From Anaeromyces robustus (lineage: Eukaryota; Neocallimastigomycota; Neocallimastigomycetes; Neocallimastigales; Neocallimastigaceae), in contig MCFG01000111.1 of assembly GCA_002104895.1 (NCBI GenBank), forward strand, positions 55,001 to 115,000: a DNA stretch of 60,000 nt, written 5' to 3'. Within the stretch, counting starts at the first letter, position 1. Every line of letters begins with the position of its first letter. This document shows, in pieces, positions 39,240 to 53,393 of this stretch. The notes under the pieces were generated by a model that ran no database searches, was not told the origin of the DNA, and saw only the letters and a program-made list of their open reading frames with translations. The translations under genes and the position numbers were made by a program.

Positions 39240-39638
39240 TTCATTTATCTGAAGTACCTTTTGGAATATATATTTTATGTCATTATTTTTTAACATTAGA
39301 ATAGCTTAATATATCAGCTCTAATAACTTGATCCATTCTCTTCCTGTTTGATCTGTTCAATTATTTATATTATTAATACATTTTTTGGCTTAAGGTTAAT
39401 TAAAGAGTTCTCAAACATTTTAATAAGTTTTTTTTTTCATACTTTTAATATATATGGCGATCATGCATGATTGATGATAATAGTAATCCAATGAGATATT
39501 TTCTGATTTACTTGGATTATTGTTAACGAATGTTTCAATATTGACTGATTTTTATTTATAATATATATTTGTTTTTACTTTATTATTGTTAATTTTTTTA
39601 TATTATTGTTATTATTTTTAATATTATCATTATTGTTT

Positions 39639-39669
<31 letters not shown>

Positions 39670-41830
39670 CATTAGTTTCATTATTTTTGTTATTCTTTTG
39701 TATTCATAATACTCGTTTGAAGAGAATACTCGTGTTAACACAATCTATTTGTAATAGATGTATTGTAGAGGATTTGTATTTTACATCAAAAATGTAATTT
39801 TCTTTAATTTTAACTTAATCTGATTTGTTTCTTTATTTCCTTCCTACCATATACATCTACATCCTATATCAAAGTCTAGAGAATTACTTCCTTTCTACTT
39901 AATGACTGCTTTATTAAATCATCAATTATCAAGTTCTATGAAAATATTCTTATTAAAAGATTGGTTAGAGCAATGATTTGTAATTGTTTTGTTTTATTTT
40001 TTACATATAGGATCTACCAAATGATTTTTTATTGTCTCAAAAAAATAAAAAAGAGCACCATCATCTGGTTTAAAAATTTAATTAACAAGAAAACATTTAA
40101 TTATTATATTTAGATAAGTGTTAAGTACTATTTTTAGTGATATTTATTTTCAGAATGTTGGATAAGGACATAAATAAATATTATTTATAAATTATTTTTC
40201 ACCGTAAGCTTAAACTTCATTCTCAGAAAAACAAACAAACAAACAAAAAAACTAAAAAAAAAAAAAAACTCTTAGCAATATTTAAAAATGTTGTCATTTT
40301 TAAAACAATATATTTGTAATAATAAATAATCTTTTTCCTAATATAGTTAATAATAAATTAATAAATGTTATATTTATTTATTTATTAAAATTGTATTTAT
40401 ACATTTATTTATATATTTATATTATATATTTATATCTTGTTTTTTTTTTTTTTTTTATCTTTTTTATCTTTTTTTCTGTTCTTGTTTCATTAATATTAAT
40501 TTTATATTCAACATCCTTTACATCCGGATAGAGCAAATTGTATAATAAACTTTTTAATCACATTCTTATCCTAAGCGAAAATATTTTAAGAGGATAGACA
40601 AGTAGAATCAGTAATAATTCTATATAAAAGTTTAATATTTCTTCCCTCAATAGTTTGAAAAGAAATCTTTTTTTTTTCTTCTTCTTCTAAAATGATATTC
40701 ACATGTAACAGGTTTTATTTTGGTTTTTTAAATAAAGTTTTTATTTTATTTTTTTATTCTTTGATTACTAATATATATATAATTTTATATAATTTTATTT
40801 TTTTTTAAAAAAAATATTATTATTATTTATGTAATCATTAATTGAAAATTTAGTTATATCTGAGGAATAAATACATATAATATGAACTTTTTCATTAGAA
40901 TTTTTGGACATATAAAAATTATATGAAAGATTTATAAAAAAAATTTATTAATAATTATTTTTTAATAAAAATTCTACACTATTTTGATTATAAAAAGTTA
41001 TTAATATATTCTTTAATAATATTTTATTTAAATCTTTCTTACTTTATGTTTTATCTATATTTTATATAAAAAATTTTATTCTATTTCATTTTATTAATTA
41101 TTTATTATTTTTACAGAATTTTCATTTTATATAAAATGCTATTATATTATGATTTTTAAATAATTTAATAAAAAAAAATAGTTATATATAATTAGAACGT
41201 GAAATATATTTTTAATTTAGGTTCAAAAAATAATAATGTTCAATAGAATATTCTTATTTTACAAATTTTTTTTATTTATAATAAGATATTATATAAATTA
41301 TTTTTATATTTATTTTTATATTTATTTTGATTATATTTTTTTGTAATAAAACTTTAAAATATTTTAAATATTTTGTGATATGTACTTAATATGAGATCTG
41401 TATTATACAATTCATTTACTAGACAATCTTTTAATATTATTTAATGAATTCTTCTTTTTCTCTCTTTTTTTTTTTCTTTTTTTTTTAATTCTCATTTTTT
41501 ATTTTGTATTACATTATATACACAACTTTATATCCAATATTTTTTCATAATATGTTGAATGAATTCACTATTTCCCCATGAAACTTAATAGTTTTATCCA
41601 TTTTTTTTTTTTATTAATAAATATTGATTTATTTTGGAGAAATTCATTAAATACAAATGATATATCAACATAGTTAATTTCTATTGTATCATGAAATTTT
41701 CCTTTATCAATCTTTTCATATATATATCTTTATATACTCATTATCTTCTTATGAAATGGATACAATTTTAACATACTATTTAAAAAGTTTTCACTATATT
41801 ATCTTCTTTTTCATACAGAATATTATATTA
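39240..41830 (-). pseudogene. Decayed coding remnants, family unknown
   Basis: Several stretches with varied amino-acid content occur on the minus strand, each broken by stops or shifts. They include about 41830-41513 (fragments such as KIDKGKFHDTIEINYVDI and FNEFLQNKSIF, with three stops), about 40700-40510 (IEGRNIKLLYRIITDSTCL, then two stops) and about 39355-39290 (MDQVIRADILSYSNVKK). Base composition is less extreme than in the surrounding DNA. No intron signals rescue a long frame. These could be one broken gene or several old element fragments; the content faintly recalls ankyrin-type repeat proteins, but I cannot assign a family. Confidence 0.35.
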
Positions 41831-42433
41831 TTTTTTTTCCTGAATATAAAGTAAATGTTGTTTTCTAAAAATATAATAAGAATTTTTTATAATTTTTTTT
41901 TAAATATTGTAAACTCTTTTTTTGTTATGTTATAATAAACCTTTAATAAATAATGTGTTACATATTATATATGAATAAAACAGATTAATGTATTATATGT
42001 TTGTAATTTTTTTTAAAATATTCACAAAAAATTATTACCAAATATTTTCAATATATGATACACGTGATTAAATACGTGGTCATACATAAATTAATTGTTA
42101 AACCACATAAAATACAAGAAATTAAACTAATTGATTTAATAAATATATTTATAATAATAAAACGTATAAATTTTATTAAAACAAGAAATTATTAAAAATA
42201 AGATAAGTATAAATTATATATATCATAAAATATTCCATAATAAAAATATGCCATAATAAAAATAAAAATAAACATAATAAAAAGTTAAAACATTTATTTT
42301 TTATCTTAAATTTAAAAAATTATCATTATAATATAAATTTTACTTAAAACTTTTATTTTTAAAAAATTATCATTATAATATTAGTTTTACTTAACTTTTT
42401 TTTTTTTTTTTTGTTATATTTCAAGTTAAATAA

Positions 42434-42441
42434 ATAAGTAT

Positions 42442-42512
<71 letters not shown>

Positions 42513-42513
42513 T
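42434..42513. repeat. (TTTA)n microsatellite
   Basis: About 20 uninterrupted TTTA units, flanked on the right by TAATTATTTAATATTAATTA-like sequence. Confidence 0.9.
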
Positions 42514-44528
42514 TAATTATTTAATATTAATTATTTAATATTAATAATTTTAATATTAAATCTTATTTTTCTGTTTTTCTGTATCTATTTAACAATTTTA
42601 GAAATTTTGTGTAACTTTATTTATCATATGACTTATCAATTTTTTTTTTATCAAAAAAAAAAAAAAAGAAAATCATCCTTATCAAAAATAAAATTTAAAT
42701 AAATACTAATTTACAATTAATTATATATTAACAATATATTAAAATATATAATATTTTTATAATAATTTATATTATTTAAAAAAATCTTGCACCCTTAAAA
42801 AATTTATTGATTTATCAAAATAGATTTTTTTTTATAGAAAGATGCTTAATATAATTGCTTAAATAATTTTTTTATTTATTTTATATTTTATATTTTATAT
42901 TTTATATTTATTTTATATTTTTTATTTTATATTTTTTTTTTTTAATTTTAATTCTTAATTCTTATTTTATTATTATTTTAATATTAATTCTATTAATTCT
43001 ATTAATTATTATTATATAATAAATATATTATTTTATTATAATTATAATTAAGTTTTATATAAGTAAAAAAAAAATAAACCAATAAATTAAACAATTGGAA
43101 TTGACAGTTTTTTTTAAGTTTAAAAATTAATTTATTTTTTATATTAATTATTGGATATTTATTTTTTAATAGTTAAAAAATTTTTTTGCTAATTCCCACT
43201 TTATTTTGCCAAACAAATAAAAAGTGATGGTTGGAATGTTAAAGGCTGAATGTGAATTTAAAATTAAAAAAAATAGAAATATTTCTTTTTATATATGTAT
43301 ATTTTTTATTAACCATTTGCTTAGTATCATAAATAAAATTTAAAATTTATTATATAAAAGTAAAAAATAATAAATAAATAATTAAATAAAAAACTTTAAA
43401 AAAAATTTTTTTTTATTTATATAATATTTTATTAAACTTTAAAACTTATTAAAAAGTGGAAAAGTAGTTTTTCAATAAAAATGCCATGAACCATTTTATA
43501 AATTTTTAAAAATAGTTTATTGTTGTATTTATAATTATATTATATATATATAATTATTGACTCTATTAATAGCATAATTTAAATATTTTAGTGTTATTAT
43601 TTTTTTAACTATAATGATAAATAAACTATTAAATATAAAAAAATTTAGCAATTTTAACATTGATATATAATAAAATGACTTAGAAATACTATATAAATGT
43701 ATGTATTAATTAGATATTTATATACATTTTTATATACAATAAGTAGGTTATAAAATGATAAAATAAAATACTCTTATTCTGTGAATTTAATGATTATAAA
43801 ATAATAATTATTTATTCTTAATGTATAATAATATTATTAATACTATTAATTTTAAAATTTGTTATCATAGTATTATTAACACTATATTATAAATATTTCT
43901 TATCCAAAAGTTATAAAATAATAATGTAATAAAATATAATTATTTAAAAAAGGAAAACTTTTGGATATTTATTATTCATTATTCATTATTATTCATTATT
44001 ATTTATTATTATTGTTTTTATTTTATTTTATTATTATTATTATTTATTAATTTTTTTTTTTTTTTTTTAAAAGTTAGATCAAAATTATTCAATAGAATAA
44101 TTTCAATATATTTTTACTGAAATTCAACCATTTATTATAAATGTATAGAATCACATATATTTTTTTATATTTTTTTATATTTTAGAGTTAGTTAAATAAC
44201 ATTTGAAATATAAATAAAACTTTAAATTGTAATATATTAAAATTTTAATATATAAATATATTTTAATATATAAAATAATATAATAATAATATATTATTCA
44301 ATATAGATTTTAAAATAAATAAATTAAAATACATAATTTTATATATTGTAATGTTTATTGATAATATATAGCTCATCAAAATTTATATCAATATATAATT
44401 GTCCATGTTAAAAATATAATTATCTTTTTCTTTTTTTGAATTAAATTTACCATATATTATATTATATTATATTATATTACATATAATAAATTAAATGAAT
44501 AAATAAAATAGTTAATATTTTTATTATA

Positions 44529-44534
44529 ATTGAA

Positions 44535-44609
<75 letters not shown>

Positions 44610-44610
44610 A

Positions 44611-44642
<32 letters not shown>

Positions 44643-44648
44643 ATTAAA

Positions 44649-44692
<44 letters not shown>

Positions 44693-44698
44693 ATTAAA

Positions 44699-44762
<64 letters not shown>

Positions 44763-44764
44763 AA
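44529..44764. repeat. Long (AAAT)n array, about 235 bp
   Basis: The largest tetranucleotide array in the window. AAAT units are interrupted at a few positions by TTAAATTAAAT-type variants near 44608, 44641 and 44692, which divide it into blocks of similar length, as if blocks had been duplicated. Confidence 0.9.
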
Positions 44765-45027
44765 ATTTAATAAAAAAAAATGTTAAAATATTTTAAACTG
44801 AATATTTATTGTCATAGATATAAAAAAATTATAATTTGATATAATTTAATTTTTTTTAATCTATATTTATATTAAATTAATATATATATAAATATTACTT
44901 TTTTACTTTTTATTTTCTTTTTCTTTTTTTTTTTTTTTTATTTTTTAAATAACATTTAATATTAATATATTTTAAAAATATAATAAATTCAAAAGATTTT
45001 TAAATTAAATAATAATATATATATATA

Positions 45028-47125
45028 ATGGCTGCCTCAAGAATAGCACTTATTGCCTCTCATTTAGAAGGTATACATCATATAAAATAGTTAAATTAAC
45101 ATAAAAGAGGAAAAGAAAAAAAAAAGATTATAAAAAGGAAAATTAATAATTATAATAATTGTATGGAAATAAAAATACGAACCTAATAGCTTTATAGTGT
45201 TAGAGGAAAATAAAATAATTATAAGGTTATATATAGGTTCATTAAAAAAAATAATAATAATAATGTAATGAAATGAAAGTTATTTTATTAAAATAAAAAT
45301 AAATGAACTTTTCTTTTTAAACTTTTAAGATATATCTACAAAACAAAGAAAATAGCAATGATTATTAAAACAATAATATTTATATATTTTTATTTTCATT
45401 TTTTTTTATTTTTTATTTTTTATATATTTTTTTTTAAAAATTTATTTTTTATTATTATTTCTTTTGAATATATATGTAAAATAAAAATTTAATATAACAA
45501 AATTATATAATTTAAATTTTGAAATAAAACTAATATAATAATAACAATAATTAAAATTTATTAATATTTTCTAATTTAAAGAGGAAAATTCATTTTTCAA
45601 ATCTGTACCACAAGCTCCAGCTGATGCAATTTTCTCTATTCTTGCAAAGTATAATATTGATAAATATAATAATAAAACTAACTTAACTGTTGGTGCCTAC
45701 AGAGATGATAATGTAAATATTAAAAATAATATGATGTATATTTGGAAAATTAAAATTAAAATAAAATAAAATAAATTAAGAAAATAAAGAAATAATAAAC
45801 ATAATAAATATAATAAATATAATATTATTAAAATAATTTATAATAGATGATAAAATAATAAATAATAACAATAATAAATAATAAATAATAAATAAATAAA
45901 TAATAATTATAATAAATAGTAGTAATAAATAATAAATAATAATAATAAATAATAATAATAAATAATAATAATAATAAATAATAATAAATAATAATAAATA
46001 ATAAATAATAATAAATAATAATAATAATAAATAATATAGGGTAAACCATGGATTTTACCAGTCGTTAGAAAAGCTACAAATATCTTACTTTCTGACCCAG
46101 AAGCTAATCATGAATATTTACCAATGGGTGGTCTTAAGAATTTTGTTGATGCTGCTGTAAAACTTTTATTAGGTGATGAAAGTATAGCTATTAAAGAAAA
46201 AAGAGCAGTAGGTGTTCAAGCTCTCTCAGGTACTGGTGCTCTTCGTTTAGCTGCCGAATTTTTAAAGAAATTCTATAACAGAACTGTATATATTTCTAAC
46301 CCAACTTGGGCTAATCACAGATCTATTATGACTGATGCTGGTTTACAAATTGCAAGCTATCCATATTGGAATGCCAATGAAAAATGTTTAGATTTTGAAG
46401 GTATTATTACTTCCATGAAGGAAGCACCAAATGGTTCTATTTTCTTACTTCATGCTTGTGCTCATAATCCAACTGGTGTTGATCCAACTCCAGCTCAATG
46501 GATTAAGATTGCCGAAGTTATGAAGGAAAAAGAACATTTCCCATTCTTTGATTGTGCTTATCAAGGTTTTGCTTCAGGTGATCTTGACAAAGATGCCTAC
46601 GCTGTTCGTCTTTTCGTCGATATGGGATTTGAATTAATTTGTTCACAATCATTCGCTAAAAACCTTGGTTTATATGGTCAAAGATGTGGTTGTTGTACTT
46701 TAGTTACTAACAAAAAGGAATATTCTGCTCGTTGTCAAACCCAATTAGCTAAAATTTCTAGAGCTATTGTATCTAATTGTCCAAAATTCGGTGCCGAAAT
46801 TGCTAATTTAGTTTTAAATACTCCAGAATTAACTCAAGAATGGCATGAAAATCTTAAAACTATGTCTTCTAGAATTATTCAAATGAGAAAAGAATTACAT
46901 AAACATTTAGTTGATTTAAAGACTCCAGGTAGTTGGGATCATATTATTGATCAAATTGGTATGTTCAGTTACACTGGATTAAATGTTAAACAATGTCGTG
47001 CTTTAATGAGTGATTATCATATTTACTTAACTGAAAATGGACGTATTTCAATGGCTGGATTAAACTCTAAGAATGTTAGACAATTTGCTGAAGCTATTGA
47101 TAATGTTGTTCGTAACGTACATTAA
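45028..47125 (+). CDS. AAT: Aspartate aminotransferase
   Basis: Three exons, 45028-45070, 45582-45712 and 46040-47125, give 419 aa. This PLP enzyme interconverts aspartate + 2-oxoglutarate with oxaloacetate + glutamate. The N-terminus has SVPQAPADAIFSIL and NLTVGAYRDDN, typical of class-I eukaryotic AAT. HNPTG is at about 200-204, the pyridine-N-binding Asp in FFDCAYQG at about 229, and the Schiff-base Lys in SQSFAKN at about 265, followed by GLYGQRCG. The C-terminal ENGRISMAGLN contains the substrate carboxylate-binding Arg. All key residues are present. There is a short leader of about 16 residues before the usual start and no clear organelle-targeting signal, so a cytosolic location is likely, though a hydrogenosomal one cannot be excluded. 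Codons in exon 3 (GGT, GCT, AAG, CGT, frequent C-ending) are less A/T-biased than in other genes here, suggesting high expression. Confidence 0.96.
45840..46037. repeat. (AAT/AAATAAT)n repeat filling AAT intron 2
   Basis: Almost the whole second half of the 327-bp intron is AATAAT/AAATAA repeats, running to within a few bases of the 3' splice site (ATATAG before GGTAAACCA). Confidence 0.85.
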
Positions 47126-47552
47126 GCAATTCAATAAATTGGAAACAACATCAAAAAAAAAAAAAAAAAAAAATAAATATAAATATATAAATATATAAAA
47201 GAATGAAAGAATAAATCAACCAAAATATAATAACATTTATACCTTTTTTAAACAATATCATAATATCTATAAATAAATTAAAATAAAAAATTAATCAAAT
47301 ATAAATCAATCAAAAAATATACTTTTAATAAATAAAGTAAAATAATAATACTACTAATAATAATAGTAATAAAAACGCTATCATAAGATATCATAAAATA
47401 ACTATTTAAATAATTTAAGGACTAACAAATATACAAAATAAAACTGGATCCTTTGGGTAAAAAAAGAGTTTCTTTTTTCCTTTTATTTTTATTTTTTTAG
47501 TTACCAACTATCCCCATTATATATCTTTCTTCTGATAATAATATAGTACAAG

Positions 47553-47584
<32 letters not shown>

Positions 47585-48930
47585 AATAAATTATTTTTGT
47601 ATATAATATATATAATTTTAAAACATTTTTATACTTTTTTTTTTTTTAATATAAATCTAAACTATATTTTATAAATGAAGAAATTTTTTTTAGTTTTATA
47701 AAAAATTTTATATATTAAAAATAGAATAAAATATTAAGTATAAAAATAAGCAAAAAAAATAAAAAAAAAAAAAAAAAAAAAAAAGCAAATTAGTAAATTA
47801 AAATAAAATAAAATAAAATTTATTATTTAAAAAAAATTCTTTTAACGAGTTATAATATATATATTTTTTTAATATAAATATTTACTATTTATTAATTTTT
47901 TATTATATATTTATTTATTTATTATTTAATTCCTAATTTATATCTATGACAGTAAATAAGAAAATTCAGTTTATTTTATGTATATATATGTACTTGTGGT
48001 TAAAATTTTCATTTAAAAATTTTTTTTTTCCGGATTTAGAAGAAATTAATTTTTTATTAAATTTTATTTATTTAATTTTTAGTAATTTTAATTCGAAGTG
48101 GGAAATATATATTATAATGAATATTTAAGTAAATATTATAAATAATATAAAAATGACCAAGGACTTTTTCAAAAGAAATTTTGGAAAAAAAAAAAATAAG
48201 AAATATATATAATATATATAATTAATTATATATATATTATTAACAATATATAATAACAGATGTATATATATTTTTTAAATTGAAAGTAATCCTAAAGACA
48301 TATATATATAATAATATGAATATGAATAGAACCATAAAAAAAATTGATATACAAATAAAATATAAAAATAAAAAAAAAAAAAAAAAAAAATAAAAATAAA
48401 ATAAAAAGCAATAAACATTAAAAATTAAGAATAAAAACAAAATAATAATAAAACAAAACAAAACAAAACAATAACAACAACAACAAAAAAAAAAAAAAAT
48501 TAAATAACAAATGAAATAAAAAAAAAATAATAAAATAATGAAAAAAAAAAATTTTTTTTAAAGAGTAATAATAATAATAAAAAAAAAGCAATTAACAAAC
48601 AAAAATATATTAAATCAAATGAATAAATCAACATACAAATAACGAACAAATCAACAAACGAACAAACAATATAAAACAAAATAACTAAAATAATAATAAT
48701 ATAGATTAAAAAAATATATATATTTTTTTTATCTTTATAAATCTTTTTACAAATCTATTTAAAAACTAATATTAATAAATATTATTAAATAATATTAAAA
48801 TTATACCTATTTTTTTTATATATTAATCCTATTAATGCAATTTTTTTTTCTTTTTATTTAATCCTTAATATTACGTTTTTATCTTTTAATTATTTTTTTA
48901 TTTTTTCATATTATTATAATAATCGTAATG

Positions 48931-48965
<35 letters not shown>

Positions 48966-49029
48966 TTGAAATATAGAAATTTTTTGATAATTATTACTAT
49001 TATTATTATTACTATTATTATTATTACTA

Positions 49030-49060
<31 letters not shown>

Positions 49061-49111
49061 TATTATTATTACAATTACTATTACTATTATTATTATTACA
49101 GTCTTTATTTA
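47126..49111. other. A+T-rich intergenic DNA
   Basis: No gene recognised. A-runs of 20 or more at about 47155, 47558, 47767 and 48371; (ATT)/(ATTACT) arrays at 48910-49100. Open frames here are low-complexity Ile/Asn/Phe runs and not credible. Confidence 0.65.
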
Positions 49112-49353
49112 TATTTTTCTTTTGTTTCAAATTTTATATATACTCTGTAAATGTCGTTTAATAAAAAAATATTTTTTCCTTCTTTATATTACCAAATTCA
49201 CCATATTTTACCATATTATGAGCAATTATTAATATTTTTCTTTTATTTCAAATTTTATATATACTTTGTAAATGTCGTTTAAAAGATATATATATATATA
49301 TATTTTTCTTCTTTATATTACCAAATTCACCAATATCATGAGCAATTTTTAAT
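49112..49353. repeat. Tandem duplication, unit about 120 bp
   Basis: Two direct copies, about 49112-49233 and 49234-49353. Both contain TTTCAAATTTTATATATACT, GTAAATGTCGTTTA, CTTCTTTATATTACCAAATT and ATGAGCAATT in the same order, with small substitutions and a TA-repeat length difference. The unit shows no coding potential. Confidence 0.88.
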
Positions 49354-49377
49354 AAATTTTAATTAATAACAATACTT

Positions 49378-49410
49378 AAATTGTCCTACGATATACAAAT
49401 TTGCTTTTTT
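49378..49410 (+). repeat. Dispersed 33-bp repeat, copy 1
   Basis: AAATTGTCCTACGATATAC followed by AAATTTGC and a T-run. It matches 56744-56776 with a single C/T difference, so it is part of an interspersed family. The T-run end would suit a Pol III terminator or the tail of an element in reverse orientation. Confidence 0.85.
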
Positions 49411-49953
49411 TTTTGTTATAAAAAAAAAAAAAAAAAAAATTGTAATAATAATAATAATAATAAATAAATAAATAAATAAATAAATATTTTAAATTTATTT
49501 AAAATAAAAAAGAATGTACAGTAATTAATTATAGAAATTATATTTATTAATTAAAAACTATTTATTTTAATTATTTATAAATATTTAAATGTTAAATGTA
49601 TAAATAATTATATAATCATATATATAATATTAAATTTATAAAAACTTTTATAATTAATATTACAATATTAAAATTAGTTTTTTTTTTTTTAATTATATAT
49701 AATTCAAATTGAAATAATAGACATAATATAATAAAACAATAGAATGACTGCATGATTTTTTCTTTTTATTCTATTATTATTAAAAGAGAGAAAGCGAGTG
49801 AGAAAAGAAAAAAAAAAAAAAAAACTAAATTACTAAATAAATAATAATATTAATAATAACTGTAAAACATAAATAAATAAAAAACTAAATAAATAAAAAG
49901 AATATATTTTATACTAATTAAAACAAATTTATTTAAAAATAAATATAAATAAA
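49411..49953. other. 3' flank of PEX11 gene
   Basis: No gene. An (AAT)/(AAAT) run at 49444-49484 and A/T runs. The open frame at 49850-50059 (minus) overlaps the last PEX11 exon in another frame. Confidence 0.6.
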
Positions 49954-50638
49954 CTAAGTGATGATTTTTGACCAACATATATGTGTTCCAAGCATAGTAT
50001 ATAAAATTCCAATAGCTGAAACTGTTAAAGGTGTTAATTTTGCATAACCTAATGCACATAAAGCATCTACAGTTTCTAATGATTGTTGAAGAATGACCTC
50101 TGTTCCAAGTTTACGTATTCTAATTATATTATTTATAATATTAATTGAAATTATTCATAATATTAAATAGATATAAATATTAGTTATATATATAATATTT
50201 GAATATGAAATATATATAGAAAGTTTTTTTTTTTTGTGTTTTTGAAAAGTAAATATATTAATTATTATTTTATTATTATTAAATAAAAATCTTTTTTTTT
50301 TTTTTTATACTAACTTTCTTTGATAAATAAGTTCTTTAAACGCTTTAGTATTAATTTCACCATTATTCTGAGAATCTTTAATATTTTGTTTAATTATTAT
50401 AATCTTTTTAAGAGTAGAAAATAATTTATAAGATTCACCAGCAATATTAAATAAAAGAGCATAAAGCCAGAAATAATTGGCCCATTTTGTATAAGTTTTA
50501 ATACCTCTGATTTTTTGAATTCCTGAAGAATGAATCTTTATATTATATATATATATATATATATTTTATTAAATATATATTAATATTATCAATTCAATAA
50601 TATATATTTGTAAATTTTTTATTTAAATATTTATTATA

Positions 50639-50681
<43 letters not shown>

Positions 50682-51645
50682 CATTATTCATAATTATTCA
50701 TTATTATTATTATTATTATTCGTAACTATTCATTATTCATGGCATTTAAAAAATAAAATTAATTCTAATAATTAAAACTTATAATTAAGATTTACCCATT
50801 GAATCATATCAAGAGTATAACGAAAGGCAGTAAATGTACCTGTTCCCACTAAACAATATTTTAAAAATTGATCTTTTGTAAATAATGCTTTTGAAGCACC
50901 TCTCATATTTTCAATTGGAACTCCAAGTCGAATAACTGATTATATATATTTATGTGATGTATAATATATAACATTATAAAAAATATAATATAATTAAAAA
51001 AAGATATAATTTAAAAAAAATATATATATATAATTTAAAAAAATTGTATGTAAAAATAAAATAAATATAGAAATATATATAAAATTAAAAAATAAATATC
51101 AACAGGTTTAATTAATGTTATATATAAATATATGTTTATATACATTTTCTTCCATTTCCAATATTTGAAGAACAACAATTTAAAAATCGTAATAAATCTT
51201 CAGAAGAATCATAGCGTTTATTATATTGAATTAAAAATCTAAAAAACATTTGTACCGTACTGGAATATAATGAAAAAGCAAAAAGAAAGAAAAAAATTTT
51301 TTTGTTAAATTTCATTATGATATTTTCATTTCTATTTTAAAAGTGTATATATTTACGCATTGACTTTGTCTCTTCCTAACAATATATATAAATGTAATGA
51401 TTATTTAAAATAGATATTAAAAAAATATTAATAAAACTTCAATTAATTATATTAATTATTATTATTTTTCTTTACTAAGTAAATATTTGTTATCTTATAC
51501 CTCCGGCTGTATTCATAAATTTAATACACTTATATTATATATAATATTAAATTATAATTTATTAAAATATACATTTAGATAAAGATATATAATATATATT
51601 TATATATATATATTTTATTACTTTATCAATTGTTGGTGTATTCAT
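49954..51645 (-). CDS. PEX11: Peroxisomal membrane protein PEX11
   Basis: Seven exons on the minus strand: 51645-51622, 51528-51501, 51375-51357 (19 nt), 51259-51144, 50935-50796, 50535-50315, 50119-49954; 237 aa, the usual PEX11 length. The N-terminal block FMNTAGGRDKVNATVQMFFRF (12-32) holds the family GRDK signature and the amphipathic helix that remodels peroxisomal membrane. RKFIRLGVPIENM follows, then W-rich helices (WANYFWLYALLF) and a hydrophobic C-terminal helix with LTVSAIGILYTMLGTHI. PEX11 promotes peroxisome elongation and division. The donor of exon 6 is the unusual GTTAGT. The three tiny 5' exons are supported by exact phase matching and the family signature. If the organism is an anaerobic gut fungus, this gene implies that some form of peroxisome persists. 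Confidence 0.85.
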
Positions 51646-51994
51646 TTTTATTTATTTAATATTTTAATTCAATTCTAAATTTGAAATTTATGTTGTATAA
51701 TTGTGTTTAAAATAATATATATATATATATATATAATAGTATATTATGTTAAATATTAAGTATTAGTAATTTTAATTTAAGAAAAAAAAAAGTTTTTATA
51801 TAATTATTACCTTTTTTTTTTTTTTAAAAAATTTTTTTAATAACTATAGAATGGAATTGCAATAACAACAAGTTAATATAGAATTTATAATATTGAATTT
51901 TTATTTTTAGTATATAAAATAAGTGTAAAGAATTAAGAAAAAAAGAAATGAGGAAATACTACTTTTTGATTTTTTTTTAAAATAAAAAGCAGTA

Positions 51995-52035
<41 letters not shown>

Positions 52036-53356
52036 AAGAAATACTTTTAATTACTATTATTTAAGTAAATAATATGACAAATAATTAATTACAGTTTTTT
52101 ATATATATATATTTTTAATTAAAAAATAAATGATATTCCATAGAATAATATATTACATTATATTATGATAAATATATTATTTAACTTAATTCAATGATTT
52201 TACTTAACTCTTCTATATATTTTTATTTAATTTTTATTTTTTGAAAATATTTTAATTCTATATTGTTAAAAATATTTATTACAATATATTGTAATATATT
52301 GAAAATTATATTAAACAATTGTTTTTTTTATTAAAATAAAAAATGACTTTTTTTTTAAAAAAAAAATCATTAATTTAAAATTATATTTTTTTACAACTTT
52401 ATTTTTTTTTTTTTTATTCTATTTTTTTTCTACATTATTACTACTTTTTTTTACTGAATATATATTATATTTCAATATTCTTGTAAATTTATATATATAT
52501 ATATATAATTACTTCTTTTATTATATGTAAATATTTAAAAATATTATTAATTAATGATTCATTAAAAAGATAATAAAATATTATTTATATTTGCTTTTAA
52601 AATAGCAACATATTATGTTATAAAATTGAATATTTTTTAACATATTATAAATAGTTTTATATATTAATTTATACCAATTTTTAACTTATATATATAAATA
52701 TATATATAATTTTTGTTCTTCTTACTTATACTCACTGTACCAAATCTTAATATTAATATATATTTTAAATAAATTTTTTTTTTCAATACCCAATTAAAAT
52801 ATTAATTTTTTACTATATTAAATCAACTTTATATTTCTTATATCCACATAGTTTATTTTATGATAACATGATTAATTTTATATTAAATATTATTTTATTA
52901 TTGAAATAATGATAATAAAAAAAAAAAAATATAACAAGATTAATCTATTTATTATTAAAAATCATATTTTATTTTTTTTTATGGGTAAATAATTATAATT
53001 TATTATTAAAAGAAGTAAAAGTTTAATATTTAAATTATTATTATTATTAATTTTTTTTTTAATTTGTATATAAGTTTTATTTTATTTATTTATTCACTTA
53101 ACTTTTTTTATATTATTATTATTATTATTATTATATTTTTTAAGAAAAACTATATTCTTTTATAATTAGTTATTATAAACTTTTATATTTATTTGCTTTT
53201 ATTATTATGATTATGTTTATATATTTTATATATTTATATATATATATTTATTAATTCTTTTTATTTATATTATATATATTTATATATATATATTTTTTAT
53301 ATGATTTTACTATATTACTTTATTATTATTTTTTATTATTATTATTTTTATTATTA

Positions 53357-53393
<37 letters not shown>

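Larger units (their letters stand above)
41831..45027. other. Intergenic DNA upstream of the aspartate aminotransferase gene
   Basis: No gene recognised. It contains (TTTA)n at 42434-42513, a stretch with slightly higher G+C at about 43185-43260, and the very long (AAAT)n array at 44529-44764. The last ~250 bp are the promoter side of the aminotransferase gene, with a T-run at about 44926-44940. Confidence 0.6.

Noticed and set aside
48906-49232. Asn-rich or Ile/Thr-rich open frames on both strands
   Set aside because: They are translations of (ATT)/(ATTACT) repeats, with no complex sequence.
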